64,000 nt of DNA from Gammaproteobacteria bacterium (GTDB taxonomy: Bacteria; Pseudomonadota; Gammaproteobacteria; DSM-16500). Both the position numbers and the translations under genes were made by a program. The notes beneath the pieces were generated by a model. It saw only the letters and a list, made by a program, of their open reading frames with translations. It had not been told where the DNA came from and did no database searches. Shown here one piece after another: positions 10,015 through 18,257 of the stretch. Every line of letters begins with the position of its first letter. Positions within the stretch are counted from its first letter, which is position 1. The DNA lies in the NCBI GenBank assembly GCA_031291175.1, contig JARLJO010000049.1, positions 1 to 64,000 of the forward strand. Reading direction: 5' to 3'.

Positions 10015-10110
10015 GATAATACCTTATCTGAGTATTATCATACCCATTATGGGTATCAATAACGTCAGCCTATCAGACGCGCTTTTTTCCAAAGCACAGC
10101 AAAATGTGCT
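10015..10110. other. Three consecutive hairpins, possible structured RNA
   Basis: Three perfect hairpins occur in under 100 bases: GATAATAC/GTATTATC (10015-10022 with 10032-10039), ATACCCA/TGGGTAT (10040-10046 with 10050-10056, three-base loop), and AGCACA/TGTGCT (10093-10098 with 10105-10110). The first two abut directly. They lie in the gap between DUF4239 and the 3' end of waaA with no convincing reading frame. A small RNA, a transcript end or a protein-binding site are all possible. No terminator-like T-run follows closely. Bases 10111-10259 show nothing further I can name. Confidence 0.4.
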
Positions 10111-10259
10111 GAGGATTATATGGCCTGTCCGATTCTGTTTTTCAAGTATTGCCGCACACACTTGGCGTAGAAAATAGCTATTAACAGCAGAACCAATTTC
10201 CGTGTTAGGCGGCATAGTTAATGTCGAATTAGCACCCCTAGAACAAGCAGCTCAAACTT

Positions 10260-11546
10260 TTACGATAAGATAGTATTAATTAAAGCTAAGTGCTTAGCCA
10301 ATGCTCCGCGATTAGCATCGACAAATTGTTTTGCATTTTCTCCCACTTCTTGTCGATAGGTTTTATCAGCAAAGCATTTTGTCACTTGTATGGCTAGCTC
10401 GTCGGCATTCGACACTGTCAGCATGCCTTTTGCAACAATGAGTTTTTTTGAAATTTCTTCAAAATTAAATAAAACAGGGCCGGTTATAATTGGCTTACCC
10501 AGCACGGCTGCTTCTAACATATTGTGACCACCAATCGGAGCAAAACTGCCTGCGACAAAAGCGACATCACTGACTGAATACATCAGCATGAGTTCACCCA
10601 TGGTATCGCTGAGATAAACTGTGGTTTGCGCAGTCACCGTCTTGCCTTCACTGCGACGAACCGTGGCAAAGCCTTGCTGCTCTGACAAAGCAAAAACCTG
10701 ATTGAAGCGTTCAGGATGGCGAGGCACCAAAATTAATAATGCATCTGGAAAGGCTTCCAGGATCTTTCGGTGCGCGGCTAAAATAATCTCTTCTTCTGTC
10801 GCATGTGTGCTGGCGGCAATCCAGATTAATCTGTCACGACCTAACTCTGCGCGCAGCATTACACTTTTTTCTGAAAAATCCGCGGGTACTTCCACATCAA
10901 ATTTGATACTGCCTGTTATCACCACACGATTTTCTGGCATCCCAAGTGCAACAAAACGTTTTGCTTCTATTTCCGTTTGTACTGCTAAAGTGCGGACGGC
11001 ACTTAACATTTGGCGAGTGATGGTTGCGACTCGCGCATAACCGTTTGCTGATTTTTGAGATAAGCGAGCATTAGCTACCATGATAGGGATGTTACGCTGC
11101 CGACAAGCATAAAACATATTCGGCCACAGCTCTGTTTCGATAATTAAAGCAATGACAGGATTCACGCGCTGTAAAAATCGATGATTCGCTGCAGGCAAAT
11201 CATAGGGGACGTAGGCTTGAAGAACACTGTCGCCAAAAGTAGCTTTCGTACGCACACCACCGGTGATGGTCATGTTGGTGATGAGAATCGGTAAAGCAGG
11301 GTATTGTTTTTGTAATGCTTTTATTAATGGGATAGCAGCGATGGTTTCACCCACGGAAGCGGCGTGTATCCAGATGCATTGAGGCAATGCATGCGGACAA
11401 TATCCAAAACGTTCCGCCCAGCGACGTCTGTAATCTGCCAGATGGCGCGAACGCCATAACATTCGCAACAAGACGAAGGGCAAGGCTAAATAGAATAAGA
11501 AAGTATAAATGTAGCGCAAAACTGGGCCTCTTTTTTGACATGCCAT
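10260..11546 (-). CDS. waaA: Kdo (lipid A) transferase WaaA
   Basis: A 428-residue glycosyltransferase that adds 3-deoxy-D-manno-octulosonic acid to lipid IVA at the inner face of the cytoplasmic membrane, an essential step of lipopolysaccharide assembly. Visible family features are an N-terminal membrane-anchoring helix, YRRRWAERFG, WIHAASVGE (residues about 58-66, with the catalytic Glu), ITNMTITGG, ETELWPN, and the C-terminal GGHNMLEAA donor-binding motif. Length fits. The ATG at 11546 lacks a good ribosome-binding site; a TTG at 11519, preceded by AGAGG, would give a protein nine residues shorter that begins like most WaaA proteins. Confidence 0.93.
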   Translation of the reverse strand: MACQKRGPVLRYIYTFLFYLALPFVLLRMLWRSRHLADYRRRWAERFGYCPHALPQCIWIHAASVGETIAAIPLIKALQKQYPALPILITNMTITGGVRTKATFGDSVLQAYVPYDLPAANHRFLQRVNPVIALIIETELWPNMFYACRQRNIPIMVANARLSQKSANGYARVATITRQMLSAVRTLAVQTEIEAKRFVALGMPENRVVITGSIKFDVEVPADFSEKSVMLRAELGRDRLIWIAASTHATEEEIILAAHRKILEAFPDALLILVPRHPERFNQVFALSEQQGFATVRRSEGKTVTAQTTVYLSDTMGELMLMYSVSDVAFVAGSFAPIGGHNMLEAAVLGKPIITGPVLFNFEEISKKLIVAKGMLTVSNADELAIQVTKCFADKTYRQEVGENAKQFVDANRGALAKHLALINTILS

Positions 11547-11668
11547 TTTAGAACGTGATTATATTCAATGATGGAAACAATGACTAATTATTAGTAGTAT
11601 ATTTCACCATAAATGCGAAACGCAGATGCGACCCCGTCATCATTGATGCTTTTTTAAGGATAAAAAAT

Positions 11669-12343
11669 ATGCACGATTATGTGATAGCGCCATCACTATT
11701 GGCAGCGGATTTTGCCCGGCTTGGCGAGGAGGCCGATGCGGTGCTCACAGCCGGAGCCGATATGTTGCATTTTGATGTCATGGACAATCACTTTGTTCCG
11801 AATTTAACAGTGGGGCCAATGGTTTGTGAAGCCTTACGGCGTTTCGGCATCAAAGCACCTATTGATGTCCATCTCATGGTACAACCCGTTGATAGGCTCA
11901 TTAATGATTTTGCGAAAGCCGGGGCGACATTCATTACGTTTCATCCGGAAGCCTCAGAGAATGTGTCTGAAAGCTTGGCGCTCATTCGCCGGTTAGGCTG
12001 CAAAGCGGGGTTATCATTGAACCCTGAGTCCTCTGTGGATTTGCTGAAAAATTATTGGGAGCAACTGGATTTGGTGCTGATCATGTCGGTAAACCCAGGA
12101 TTCGGTGGACAGTCATTTATTCCCTCGGCACTTGAAAAATTAACGCAAACTCGTACTCTGATTAATGCTAGTGGCAGACCTATTCGACTCTCTATCGATG
12201 GCGGGATCAAAGTGGAAAATATTGCGGCGACCGCCAAAGCAGGTGCCGACACCTTTGTGGCGGGCTCTGCGATTTTTTCACAACCCAGTTATGCCAATGT
12301 CATCGCCGAAATGCGCAATCAACTTAAAAGTATCTGCATCTAA
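11669..12343 (+). CDS. rpe: Ribulose-phosphate 3-epimerase
   Basis: A 224-residue TIM-barrel enzyme interconverting ribulose 5-phosphate and xylulose 5-phosphate in the pentose phosphate pathway. Visible motifs are [16 protein letters not shown] at the N-terminus, [12 protein letters not shown] (metal-binding His and catalytic Asp), [20 protein letters not shown] and the second catalytic Asp in SIDGGIK. AAGGAT precedes the ATG. It is followed after 11 bases by a VOC-domain gene, likely in the same transcript. Its pathway partner rpiA is 2 kb away on the other strand. Confidence 0.95.
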   Translation: MHDYVIAPSLLAADFARLGEEADAVLTAGADMLHFDVMDNHFVPNLTVGPMVCEALRRFGIKAPIDVHLMVQPVDRLINDFAKAGATFITFHPEASENVSESLALIRRLGCKAGLSLNPESSVDLLKNYWEQLDLVLIMSVNPGFGGQSFIPSALEKLTQTRTLINASGRPIRLSIDGGIKVENIAATAKAGADTFVAGSAIFSQPSYANVIAEMRNQLKSICI

Positions 12344-12354
12344 GGGAACCTCTC

Positions 12355-12756
12355 ATGCAAAAACCAAAACCCACGAATGGCCTGCATCATGTTGCACTCT
12401 TCATTAAAAATTTTGATGCGTGCGAATATTTTTATACGCAATTATTACAAATGAAAGTTGATTGGCGACCGGATCCTGATAATTTGTATCTGACATCCGG
12501 CAGCGACAATTTTGCTTTGCATCGGGCACCTGCTGATTTTGTGCCTGCAAAACATCAACGCCTGGATCACATTGGCTTTTTTCTTGGTGATCCTGCTGAA
12601 GTTGATCATTGGTTTGAGTATTTAAGCCAGGAAGGAGTTGAGATTAAAGCAAAACCGAAAGATCATCGGGATGGGACTCGCAGTTTTTATTGTGCGGATC
12701 CGGATGGGAATGTGGTACAAATGATTTATTATCCGATTGAAGCACGAGGTAGTTAA
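12355..12756 (+). CDS. VOC-superfamily (glyoxalase-like) protein
   Basis: A 133-residue protein built as a paired beta-alpha-beta-beta-beta module typical of vicinal-oxygen-chelate proteins. Metal-ligand-like histidines appear at LHHVALF near residue 10 and LDHIGFF near residue 71, and the C-terminal DPDGNVVQMIYY matches the family end motif, but with Gln where many glyoxalases have the ligand Glu. The substrate is unknown; detoxification or antibiotic-resistance labels would be guesses. AGGGAA precedes the ATG and rpe is 11 bases upstream. Confidence 0.8.
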   Translation: MQKPKPTNGLHHVALFIKNFDACEYFYTQLLQMKVDWRPDPDNLYLTSGSDNFALHRAPADFVPAKHQRLDHIGFFLGDPAEVDHWFEYLSQEGVEIKAKPKDHRDGTRSFYCADPDGNVVQMIYYPIEARGS

Positions 12757-12757
12757 A

Positions 12758-12810
12758 TGACTGGGGTTGTCCCGTTTTTTTATATCACTTCCACTCTCGT
12801 GGAAGTGATA
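12758..12810. repeat. R2 element, copy a (short form)
   Basis: Begins with the family head TGACTGGGGTTGTCCCGTTTTTTT immediately after the VOC stop codon and ends with a perfect 12-bp hairpin, TATCACTTCCAC (12783-12794) with GTGGAAGTGATA (12799-12810), loop TCTC. The large central palindrome of full copies is missing. It lies between convergent genes and may end transcription, though no T-run follows the hairpin on either strand. Confidence 0.75.
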
Positions 12811-12827
12811 AGGGCATCTTGCTATAT

Positions 12828-13154
12828 TTATTTATTGTGATCATCTTCATCTTTGAATGATGACGGTGGCATACCGCCTGGACGTGGATTAGTTTGTAGT
12901 GGGGATGGACTGAATCGTTGTCCGCTTCCTGCTTGCTGGCCGCCTGAATCGTCGACTCCGCTCACGGAGCTTTGATCTAACGTCTCAATCAAATCACCCA
13001 TGTCATACAATAAATAACTGGTAACGACTTTTAAGGCGATATCTGCTTGTAGTTGTTGATTAATGTAAATTTTTGCTTCTTTTATATCATTAAACCTGGC
13101 AACGACCTGTTCAGGTCCCTTGCTATATTTTTTTGCTACTCTATAAATCAACAT
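12828..13154 (-). CDS. Small hypothetical protein downstream of ansA
   Basis: A 108-residue protein with no domain I recognise. The first 65 residues look folded (alternating helix and strand, with LYDMGDLIETLDQ at the end), and the last 40 are Gly/Pro/Ser-rich and probably disordered. The frame opens at a GTG at 13166, but the ATG at 13154 has GGAGTGG just upstream. It begins about 22 bases after the ansA stop in the same direction, so it is probably translated from the ansA message. Confidence 0.55.
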   Translation of the reverse strand: MLIYRVAKKYSKGPEQVVARFNDIKEAKIYINQQLQADIALKVVTSYLLYDMGDLIETLDQSSVSGVDDSGGQQAGSGQRFSPSPLQTNPRPGGMPPSSFKDEDDHNK

Positions 13155-13176
13155 GGTCCACTCCACTCTTTAAAAT

Positions 13177-14193
13177 TTAAATAGTTAATTCACCGCGCAA
13201 ATCGATTCGCAATTCCGATTTAATTTCTGGCAAAGTTAATTGTTTGCTGAAAAGATAAAATAATTTTGCAATGGCGGCTTCCGTTGTCATATCACCACCT
13301 GGTACCACCCCCGCTTCTAAAAGCGCAGCACCTGCGGCATAGACGCGCATTCTAACCTTAGCCGTGAGGCATTGGCTACAATTGACAATCACCATGCCCT
13401 CGCTGACAGATCGACGGATAATATCCAAAAATGGTCTGTCTTCTGGCGCGTTACCTAAGCCGTAAGACTCTAACACTAAAGCTTGCAGAGGAGGACGCAA
13501 GAAGTGTCTCAGCATATCAAGTGACATTCCAGGGAAAATGCGCAACACGCCAATTGCAACGGAATCAATGAGTTGCAAGTGAAGCTTGGCAGCAGGCTGA
13601 GACCGCAAAATTTGTTGTCTGACCATCACTTCCGTACCGACTTTTCCGAGCGTCGGGAAATTGGGGGAGGCAAACGCAGAAAAGCTGCTGGCATCGACTT
13701 TTTTGCAGCGATTGCCGCGAAATAATTTATTGTTAAAATAGACGCACACTTCAGGAATACGAAAATGACCCGCTATCATCATAGCGTTAATTAAATTTTC
13801 ACGGGCATCATTTCGAGTTTCAAACAAAGGCAATTGTGAACCCGTCAATATAACCGGCTTGCCTAAATTTTCTAACATAAAAGAGAGGGCTGAGGCGGTG
13901 TATGCCATGGTATCCGTGCCATGTAAAATGACAAAGCCATCATAAGCATCATAGTTTTTCAATATGTGATCACCGATCTGCATCCAATGATCGGGGGTCA
14001 TATTGGCCGAATCGATGGGAGTCTCATATTCAAATAAATCATATCGCGGCATATCCGCATTTTTTAATTCGGGGATTTTAGCCATGGCTTTGGCTAAATA
14101 ACCTGGCGCCGGAGCATAACCTTCAGCTGTTTTTTGCATGCCGATGGTGCCGCCCGTACTTAAAACATAGACTGATTTTGTTACTTTTGGCAT
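13177..14193 (-). CDS. ansA: Type I (cytoplasmic) L-asparaginase
   Basis: A 338-residue enzyme hydrolysing asparagine to aspartate and ammonia. Both catalytic threonine regions are present: VLSTGGTIG near the N-terminus and ILHGTDTMAYTA about 90 residues later, with TGSQLPLFETRNDARENL also matching the family. There is no signal peptide, which fits the cytoplasmic AnsA form. The frame opens at 14205, but the ATG at 14193 is preferred because GGGGTG lies directly before it. rpiA ends 28 bases upstream in the same direction, so the two may share a transcript. Confidence 0.93.
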   Translation of the reverse strand: MPKVTKSVYVLSTGGTIGMQKTAEGYAPAPGYLAKAMAKIPELKNADMPRYDLFEYETPIDSANMTPDHWMQIGDHILKNYDAYDGFVILHGTDTMAYTASALSFMLENLGKPVILTGSQLPLFETRNDARENLINAMMIAGHFRIPEVCVYFNNKLFRGNRCKKVDASSFSAFASPNFPTLGKVGTEVMVRQQILRSQPAAKLHLQLIDSVAIGVLRIFPGMSLDMLRHFLRPPLQALVLESYGLGNAPEDRPFLDIIRRSVSEGMVIVNCSQCLTAKVRMRVYAAGAALLEAGVVPGGDMTTEAAIAKLFYLFSKQLTLPEIKSELRIDLRGELTI

Positions 14194-14221
14194 TGCGCAC
14201 CCCATCTCAATTAGACTGCTA

Positions 14222-14875
14222 TTATGTCACTTTAACGCCTTGCGTGGTCCCAAGCAGCAACACATCAGCTCGGCGTTGCGCAAAAATACCGTTCGCAACG
14301 ACGCCTACGATATTATTGATTTTTTCTTCGAGCTCGATGGGATTTAAGATTTTGAAATTATGTACATCCAAGATGACATTACCATTATCTGTTTCAAATC
14401 CTTGTCGATAGACGGGATCACCACCCATTTTTAATAATTCTCTCGCAACATAACTCCGAGCCATGGGAATGACTTCAACCGCTACAGGAAAAGCACCTAA
14501 CAACTCAACCTGCTTAGTTTGATCGGCGATACAAATGAATTTTTTAGCGACAGCAGCTACTATCTTTTCACGTGTTAGTGCGCCACCACCCCCTTTTATC
14601 ATTTGTTTATAAGGGTTGATTTCATCTGCGCCGTCGACACACAAAGGTAATTCGCTGACAGAATTTAAATTAATTAAAGGAATGGATAAGGCTTTTAAGC
14701 GTTCAGCACTAGCGACTGAACTGGCTACAGCGCCTTCAATTTTTCCTTTGACACTTTTCAATGCATCAATGAAATAATTGACAGTAGAACCACTGCCAAC
14801 GCCAATCACCATATCGTGTTCGATATAGTCTAACGCAGCTAAGGCCGCTGCTTTTTTTAATGCTTCAATATCCAT
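14222..14875 (-). CDS. rpiA: Ribose-5-phosphate isomerase A
   Basis: A 217-residue enzyme interconverting ribose 5-phosphate and ribulose 5-phosphate. The motifs [29 protein letters not shown] and [11 protein letters not shown] are intact and the length is normal. AAGGG precedes the ATG. The upstream gap to the DUF971 gene is filled by an R2 palindrome (copy b), which would be read as a long RNA hairpin in any transcript entering from DUF971/hslU. With rpe 1.9 kb away, the non-oxidative pentose phosphate entry steps are both here. Confidence 0.95.
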   Translation of the reverse strand: MDIEALKKAAALAALDYIEHDMVIGVGSGSTVNYFIDALKSVKGKIEGAVASSVASAERLKALSIPLINLNSVSELPLCVDGADEINPYKQMIKGGGGALTREKIVAAVAKKFICIADQTKQVELLGAFPVAVEVIPMARSYVARELLKMGGDPVYRQGFETDNGNVILDVHNFKILNPIELEEKINNIVGVVANGIFAQRRADVLLLGTTQGVKVT

Positions 14876-14893
14876 TTTTAGCCCTTATACTGG

Positions 14894-15010
14894 TTGACTG
14901 AGGTCCTGTCAGGATAGGATAACTTTTCCGTGCTCGCAAGCTCCGCGCGAAAAAGCCACCCTACCCTGCCACCCCGTTTTTTGCGTCACCTCCACGTTGT
15001 GGAAGTGAAT
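14894..15010. repeat. R2 element, copy b (full length)
   Basis: The head TTGACTGAGGTCCTG leads into a long imperfect stem: left arm from CAGGATAGG (14910) and right arm ending CACCCTACCCTG (about 14957-14968), then CCACCCCGTTTTTT and a second hairpin TCACCTCCAC/GTGGAAGTGA (14986-15008). Every mismatch in both stems is a purine or pyrimidine transition that reads as G-U on the minus strand, the strand of the flanking DUF971 and rpiA genes, but as A-C on the plus strand. Confidence 0.8.
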
Positions 15011-15057
15011 AGGCGAACAGCCAAAGAAATGATTAGTGATCCATATTTTTTAACAAT

Positions 15058-15396
15058 TTACTTTTGCGAAATGCTGCTCAAATAGCTTTGCCAATTTTGT
15101 TCTTGCTGTTGGCCTAATTCATATAGCGTAGTCCAACTGAAAATACCGGAACTATGACCATCATCAAAAATCGGTTTAATACCATAATTTCCGACTGGCT
15201 CAATCGCAATGATATTCACATTTTGTTTATCAAGAACCAATGTGCCGCCTTGACCACCGTGACCACGCACTTCGGCTGAAGGCGAAAACACGCGCAAATA
15301 TTCAAAGGGCAAACTAAAACACTCGCCGCCTGGAAATTCGACTTCGAGTGTTTTAGAAAGCTGGTGAACAGTCAGTTGAACCGGCGTTAAATCCAT
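15058..15396 (-). CDS. DUF971 (GBBH-like N-terminal domain) protein
   Basis: A 112-residue protein that consists of the small domain also found at the N-terminus of gamma-butyrobetaine hydroxylase. The patterns CFSLPFEYLRVFSPSAEVRGHG and GNYGIKPIFDDGHSSGIFSW are characteristic. Stand-alone versions next to hslVU are common in proteobacteria, and their role is not settled. It lies 8 bases downstream of the hslU stop and is almost certainly in the hslVU operon. Confidence 0.85.
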   Translation of the reverse strand: MDLTPVQLTVHQLSKTLEVEFPGGECFSLPFEYLRVFSPSAEVRGHGGQGGTLVLDKQNVNIIAIEPVGNYGIKPIFDDGHSSGIFSWTTLYELGQQQEQNWQSYLSSISQK

Positions 15397-15403
15397 AAAA
15401 GCG

Positions 15404-16774
15404 TCACAAAATATAACGACTTAAATCATCATCTTTCACTAGCGCTTGCAAATACTTATCAACGTAAGCTGCATCCACTGAAATGTCTTTATTGACTAAC
15501 TCAGACGCTTCATAAGAAACTTCTTCCAGCAATCTTTCCATGACTGTATGTAAACGTCTAGCGCCAATGTTTTCAGTGCGCTCATTGACATGCCATGCCA
15601 CTTCCGCAATGCGTCTCACGCCGTCTGGCAAGAATTTCAAACTAACATTTTCTGTTCCCATCAACGCGATGTATTGTTCTGTCAAAGACGAAGCGGGTTC
15701 AGTCAAGATACGAACGAAGTCATCTGTACTCAATGCTTTCAGCTCAACGCGAATCGGTAAACGTCCTTGCAACTCAGGAATCAAATCGGATGGCTTGGCA
15801 AAATGAAATGCGCCGGATGCAATAAATAAAATGTGATCGGTACGAACCATACCAAATTTGGTTGAAACCGTTGATCCTTCAATCAATGGCAACAAATCAC
15901 GCTGCACGCCTTCGCGTGAAACGTCAGCACCAGCATGCTCTGAACGTTTTGCAATCTTATCCACTTCATCCAGGAACACGATGCCATTTTGCTCGACACT
16001 TTCCAGCGCGCGGGATTTCAGATCTTCATCATCAATTAACTTAGTGGCTTCTTCTTCGCGCATCATTTTGCGCGCTTCGGAAATTTTCAACTTACGCATT
16101 TTTTTACGATCAGTAGAGAGATTTTGAAACATGCTTTGCAATTGATTGGTCATCTCTTCCATGCCAGGAGGCGCCATGATCTCAACGCCAATAGGAGAAG
16201 CCGAGACTTCAATTTCAATTTCTTTGTCATCCAGCAAGCCATCTTGCAATTTTTTGCGGAAGACTTGGCGAGCGGCGGAATCTTCCGTCGCAGGCTCATG
16301 CGGCTCTCCGGCGAAGCTGGCTCTGGGTGGCGGCAATAAGACATCTAAAATGCGCTCTTCCGTCGCTTCTTCTGCGTGCGAACGCACTTTCGCCATTTCT
16401 TTTTCGCGCATCATTTTAACGGCCATATCAACCAAGTCGCGAATGATTGACTCAACATCGCGACCGACATAGCCGACTTCGGTGAACTTAGTGGCTTCAA
16501 CTTTGATGAAAGGCGCATCCGCTAATTTGGCGACGCGACGCGCGATTTCTGTTTTACCAACACCGGTTGGCCCAATCATTAAAATATTCTTGGGCATGAT
16601 CTCATCACGCATAGGCGATGAAAGCTGCATACGTCTCCACCGATTGCGCAAGGCAATGGCCACGGCGCGCTTAGCTTCCGCTTGCCCAATGATGTGCTTA
16701 TCTAATTCAATCACTATCTCTCTAGGAGTCATGTGTGACATTGGATTTTCACTCTTGATTTTGTCTGTCATCAT
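15404..16774 (-). CDS. hslU: HslU, ATPase subunit of HslUV protease
   Basis: A 456-residue AAA+ unfoldase that feeds proteins into the HslV peptidase ring in the cytoplasm. The Walker [10 protein letters not shown], the pore-loop segment EVGYVGRD, Walker B FLDEVDKI and the C-terminal sensor region through RYIL are intact, with the I-domain between about 110 and 240. The frame starts at 16774, giving an eleven-residue leader before the usual MSxMTPREIV; the internal ATG at 16741 would give the conventional start. It follows hslV by 27 bases. Confidence 0.95.
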   Translation of the reverse strand: MMTDKIKSENPMSHMTPREIVIELDKHIIGQAEAKRAVAIALRNRWRRMQLSSPMRDEIMPKNILMIGPTGVGKTEIARRVAKLADAPFIKVEATKFTEVGYVGRDVESIIRDLVDMAVKMMREKEMAKVRSHAEEATEERILDVLLPPPRASFAGEPHEPATEDSAARQVFRKKLQDGLLDDKEIEIEVSASPIGVEIMAPPGMEEMTNQLQSMFQNLSTDRKKMRKLKISEARKMMREEEATKLIDDEDLKSRALESVEQNGIVFLDEVDKIAKRSEHAGADVSREGVQRDLLPLIEGSTVSTKFGMVRTDHILFIASGAFHFAKPSDLIPELQGRLPIRVELKALSTDDFVRILTEPASSLTEQYIALMGTENVSLKFLPDGVRRIAEVAWHVNERTENIGARRLHTVMERLLEEVSYEASELVNKDISVDAAYVDKYLQALVKDDDLSRYIL

Positions 16775-16801
16775 AAAATTATCTTTTCAGCTCGCATATT
16801 A

Positions 16802-17341
16802 TTAACCCGTTAATGTCTCAATCGTTAAATTAGCGTTGGTATAAATACAAATTGAAGCCGCTATATTTAAAGATTTCTCCACTATGTCTCGCGCATCCAT
16901 TTCAGTGTTTTCAAGCAAAGCTTGTGCGGCGGATTTGGCATAAGGACCACCAGAACCAATCGCAATCAAATTATTTTCCGGTTCAATCACATCGCCGTTA
17001 CCGGTAATGATCAACGATGTTTTGCTATCGGCCACCGCCAATAAAGCCTCTAAGCGACGCAATATCCGATCGGTACGCCAGTCTTTCGCAAGCTCAACCG
17101 CAGCTCGCATTAAATGTCCTTGGTGCGTCTCAAGCTTCGCTTCGAAGCGTTCAAACAAAGTGAAAGCATCTGCTGTACCGCCCGCAAAACCCGCTAATAC
17201 TTTATTGTTATACAAACGCCTCACCTTGCGCGCGTTTGATTTCATGACGGTAGGGCCCATGGTAACTTGCCCGTCTCCGCCAATCACAACCGTGCCATTA
17301 CGGCGAACGGATAAGATGGTTGTGCCACGATATTGTTCCAA
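16802..17341 (-). CDS. hslV: HslV, peptidase subunit of HslUV protease
   Basis: A 179-residue N-terminal-nucleophile peptidase, the bacterial proteasome-like partner of HslU. The mature threonine is expected at Thr7 after removal of a short MEQYRG propeptide, giving the usual TTILSVRR N-terminus. [20 protein letters not shown] and GSGGPYA are conserved. A sigma32-like promoter lies 35-65 bases upstream, which agrees with the heat-shock role of this protease in other gammaproteobacteria. hslV, hslU and DUF971 form the leftward operon. Confidence 0.96.
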   Translation of the reverse strand: MEQYRGTTILSVRRNGTVVIGGDGQVTMGPTVMKSNARKVRRLYNNKVLAGFAGGTADAFTLFERFEAKLETHQGHLMRAAVELAKDWRTDRILRRLEALLAVADSKTSLIITGNGDVIEPENNLIAIGSGGPYAKSAAQALLENTEMDARDIVEKSLNIAASICIYTNANLTIETLTG

Positions 17342-17375
17342 GGGAGCCTCTCCTAATTAAGTACATATCTTATCT

Positions 17376-17404
17376 ATATGGGGTCAGTATGACAATTTTA
17401 CAAC
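17376..17404 (-). promoter_or_regulatory. Sigma32-like heat-shock promoter of hslVU
   Basis: On the minus strand, GTTGTAAA (17404-17397) is followed after 13 bases by CCCCATAT (17383-17376). The -10 is a perfect match to the sigma32 consensus CCCCATNT, while the -35 is a one-base-expanded variant of CTTGAAA. No CIRCE operator is present here, in contrast to groESL. Confidence 0.55.
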
Positions 17405-17496
17405 CCAAGGGCTGCCAATATCGGATGAGCAGCTGACTCTGCTATCATTTTGCGCAAAAACTGCTCTTGGTGATCGCTCAAGCGAATGCTAATGGA

Positions 17497-18255
17497 TTAC
17501 ACCGATTTATGTATTTCGCCGACAATGCCTCTTTTTTGCAAACGCTGCTGGGTGGACTTTGCCACTGCTAACGTTCTAAACGGGCCTTGTTGCACACTAA
17601 AAATGTTGCGGCCGTTGCGATTGATCTTAACTACGTAGGCTTTAAAGCCCACGCCTGACAAAGCCTCAGCCAAAAGACCTGCCGCTTGTCGCGTATCAAA
17701 AGCACCCAACTCAATGATATAGCCTTGGGTCACTGTCTTGATATCTGACTGAGGCTCCCGACCTTCCGCCGCTTCCAATAAGGTTGTTACCTCATCTGGA
17801 TTCAGCGCACTGGATTTAGATGCAGCCGGAGCAGCAACGTCCGACGACAAGCCTTCGACCTTTGCTAATACAGGCGGATTAATGGGTTTGACGACCTCTT
17901 GTGCGGTGGCCTGGCCACCTTCTTCAGGAATAGTGACCTGCATGCTAGGTAATTGACTGTAAAAATCAAAATGCACAGCAGGTGGTTGATCATCGTTATT
18001 GGCGACTACTACTTTTTTAGGATGAAGAGCGTCTTTTTTATGATGCGAAAAAAGAGAGGCCACTCTGGTGACGAACCCTGACATGCCCTGGCCTTCTGCC
18101 ACCGTGTTTGCCTGATTTTTTTGATAAAAGTAATAACCGCCTGCTAAAGACGCCATGACTAACAAAAAAACAGACAAAATGATTTCGGCATGCCTAGGCT
18201 GGCGTTTAGCAGCTCTTGGCTTCGGTGGTACGAACTTAGCGTAATCTTTGGCCAT
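17497..18255 (-). CDS. ftsN: FtsN-like SPOR-domain cell-division protein
   Basis: A 252-residue bitopic inner-membrane protein. It has a short basic cytoplasmic tail, one membrane helix at about 24-44, a Pro/Ala-rich periplasmic linker that includes VHFDFYSQLPSMQVTIPEE (the essential FtsN activation-type segment), and a C-terminal SPOR domain (about 175-252, GYIIELGAF to IVGEIHKSV) that binds denuded septal glycan. Order argS-ftsN-hslV-hslU is the standard gammaproteobacterial neighbourhood, which supports the assignment over a generic SPOR protein. The start is 2 bases after the argS stop. Confidence 0.88.
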   Translation of the reverse strand: MAKDYAKFVPPKPRAAKRQPRHAEIILSVFLLVMASLAGGYYFYQKNQANTVAEGQGMSGFVTRVASLFSHHKKDALHPKKVVVANNDDQPPAVHFDFYSQLPSMQVTIPEEGGQATAQEVVKPINPPVLAKVEGLSSDVAAPAASKSSALNPDEVTTLLEAAEGREPQSDIKTVTQGYIIELGAFDTRQAAGLLAEALSGVGFKAYVVKINRNGRNIFSVQQGPFRTLAVAKSTQQRLQKRGIVGEIHKSV

Positions 18256-18257
18256 AT

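Noticed and set aside
9962-10177. 71- and 63-residue frames on opposite strands in the gap before waaA
   Set aside because: No ribosome-binding site, no recognisable protein features, and both run through the three hairpins.
9840-10210. GCCTAAC and GTTAGGC motifs resembling integron attC ends
   Set aside because: They are 360 bases apart with no cassette gene or paired inner boxes between them, and the nearer GTTAGCG breaks the consensus.
16124-16472. Plus-strand frames inside hslU
   Set aside because: hslU is unambiguous on the minus strand; these are shadows.
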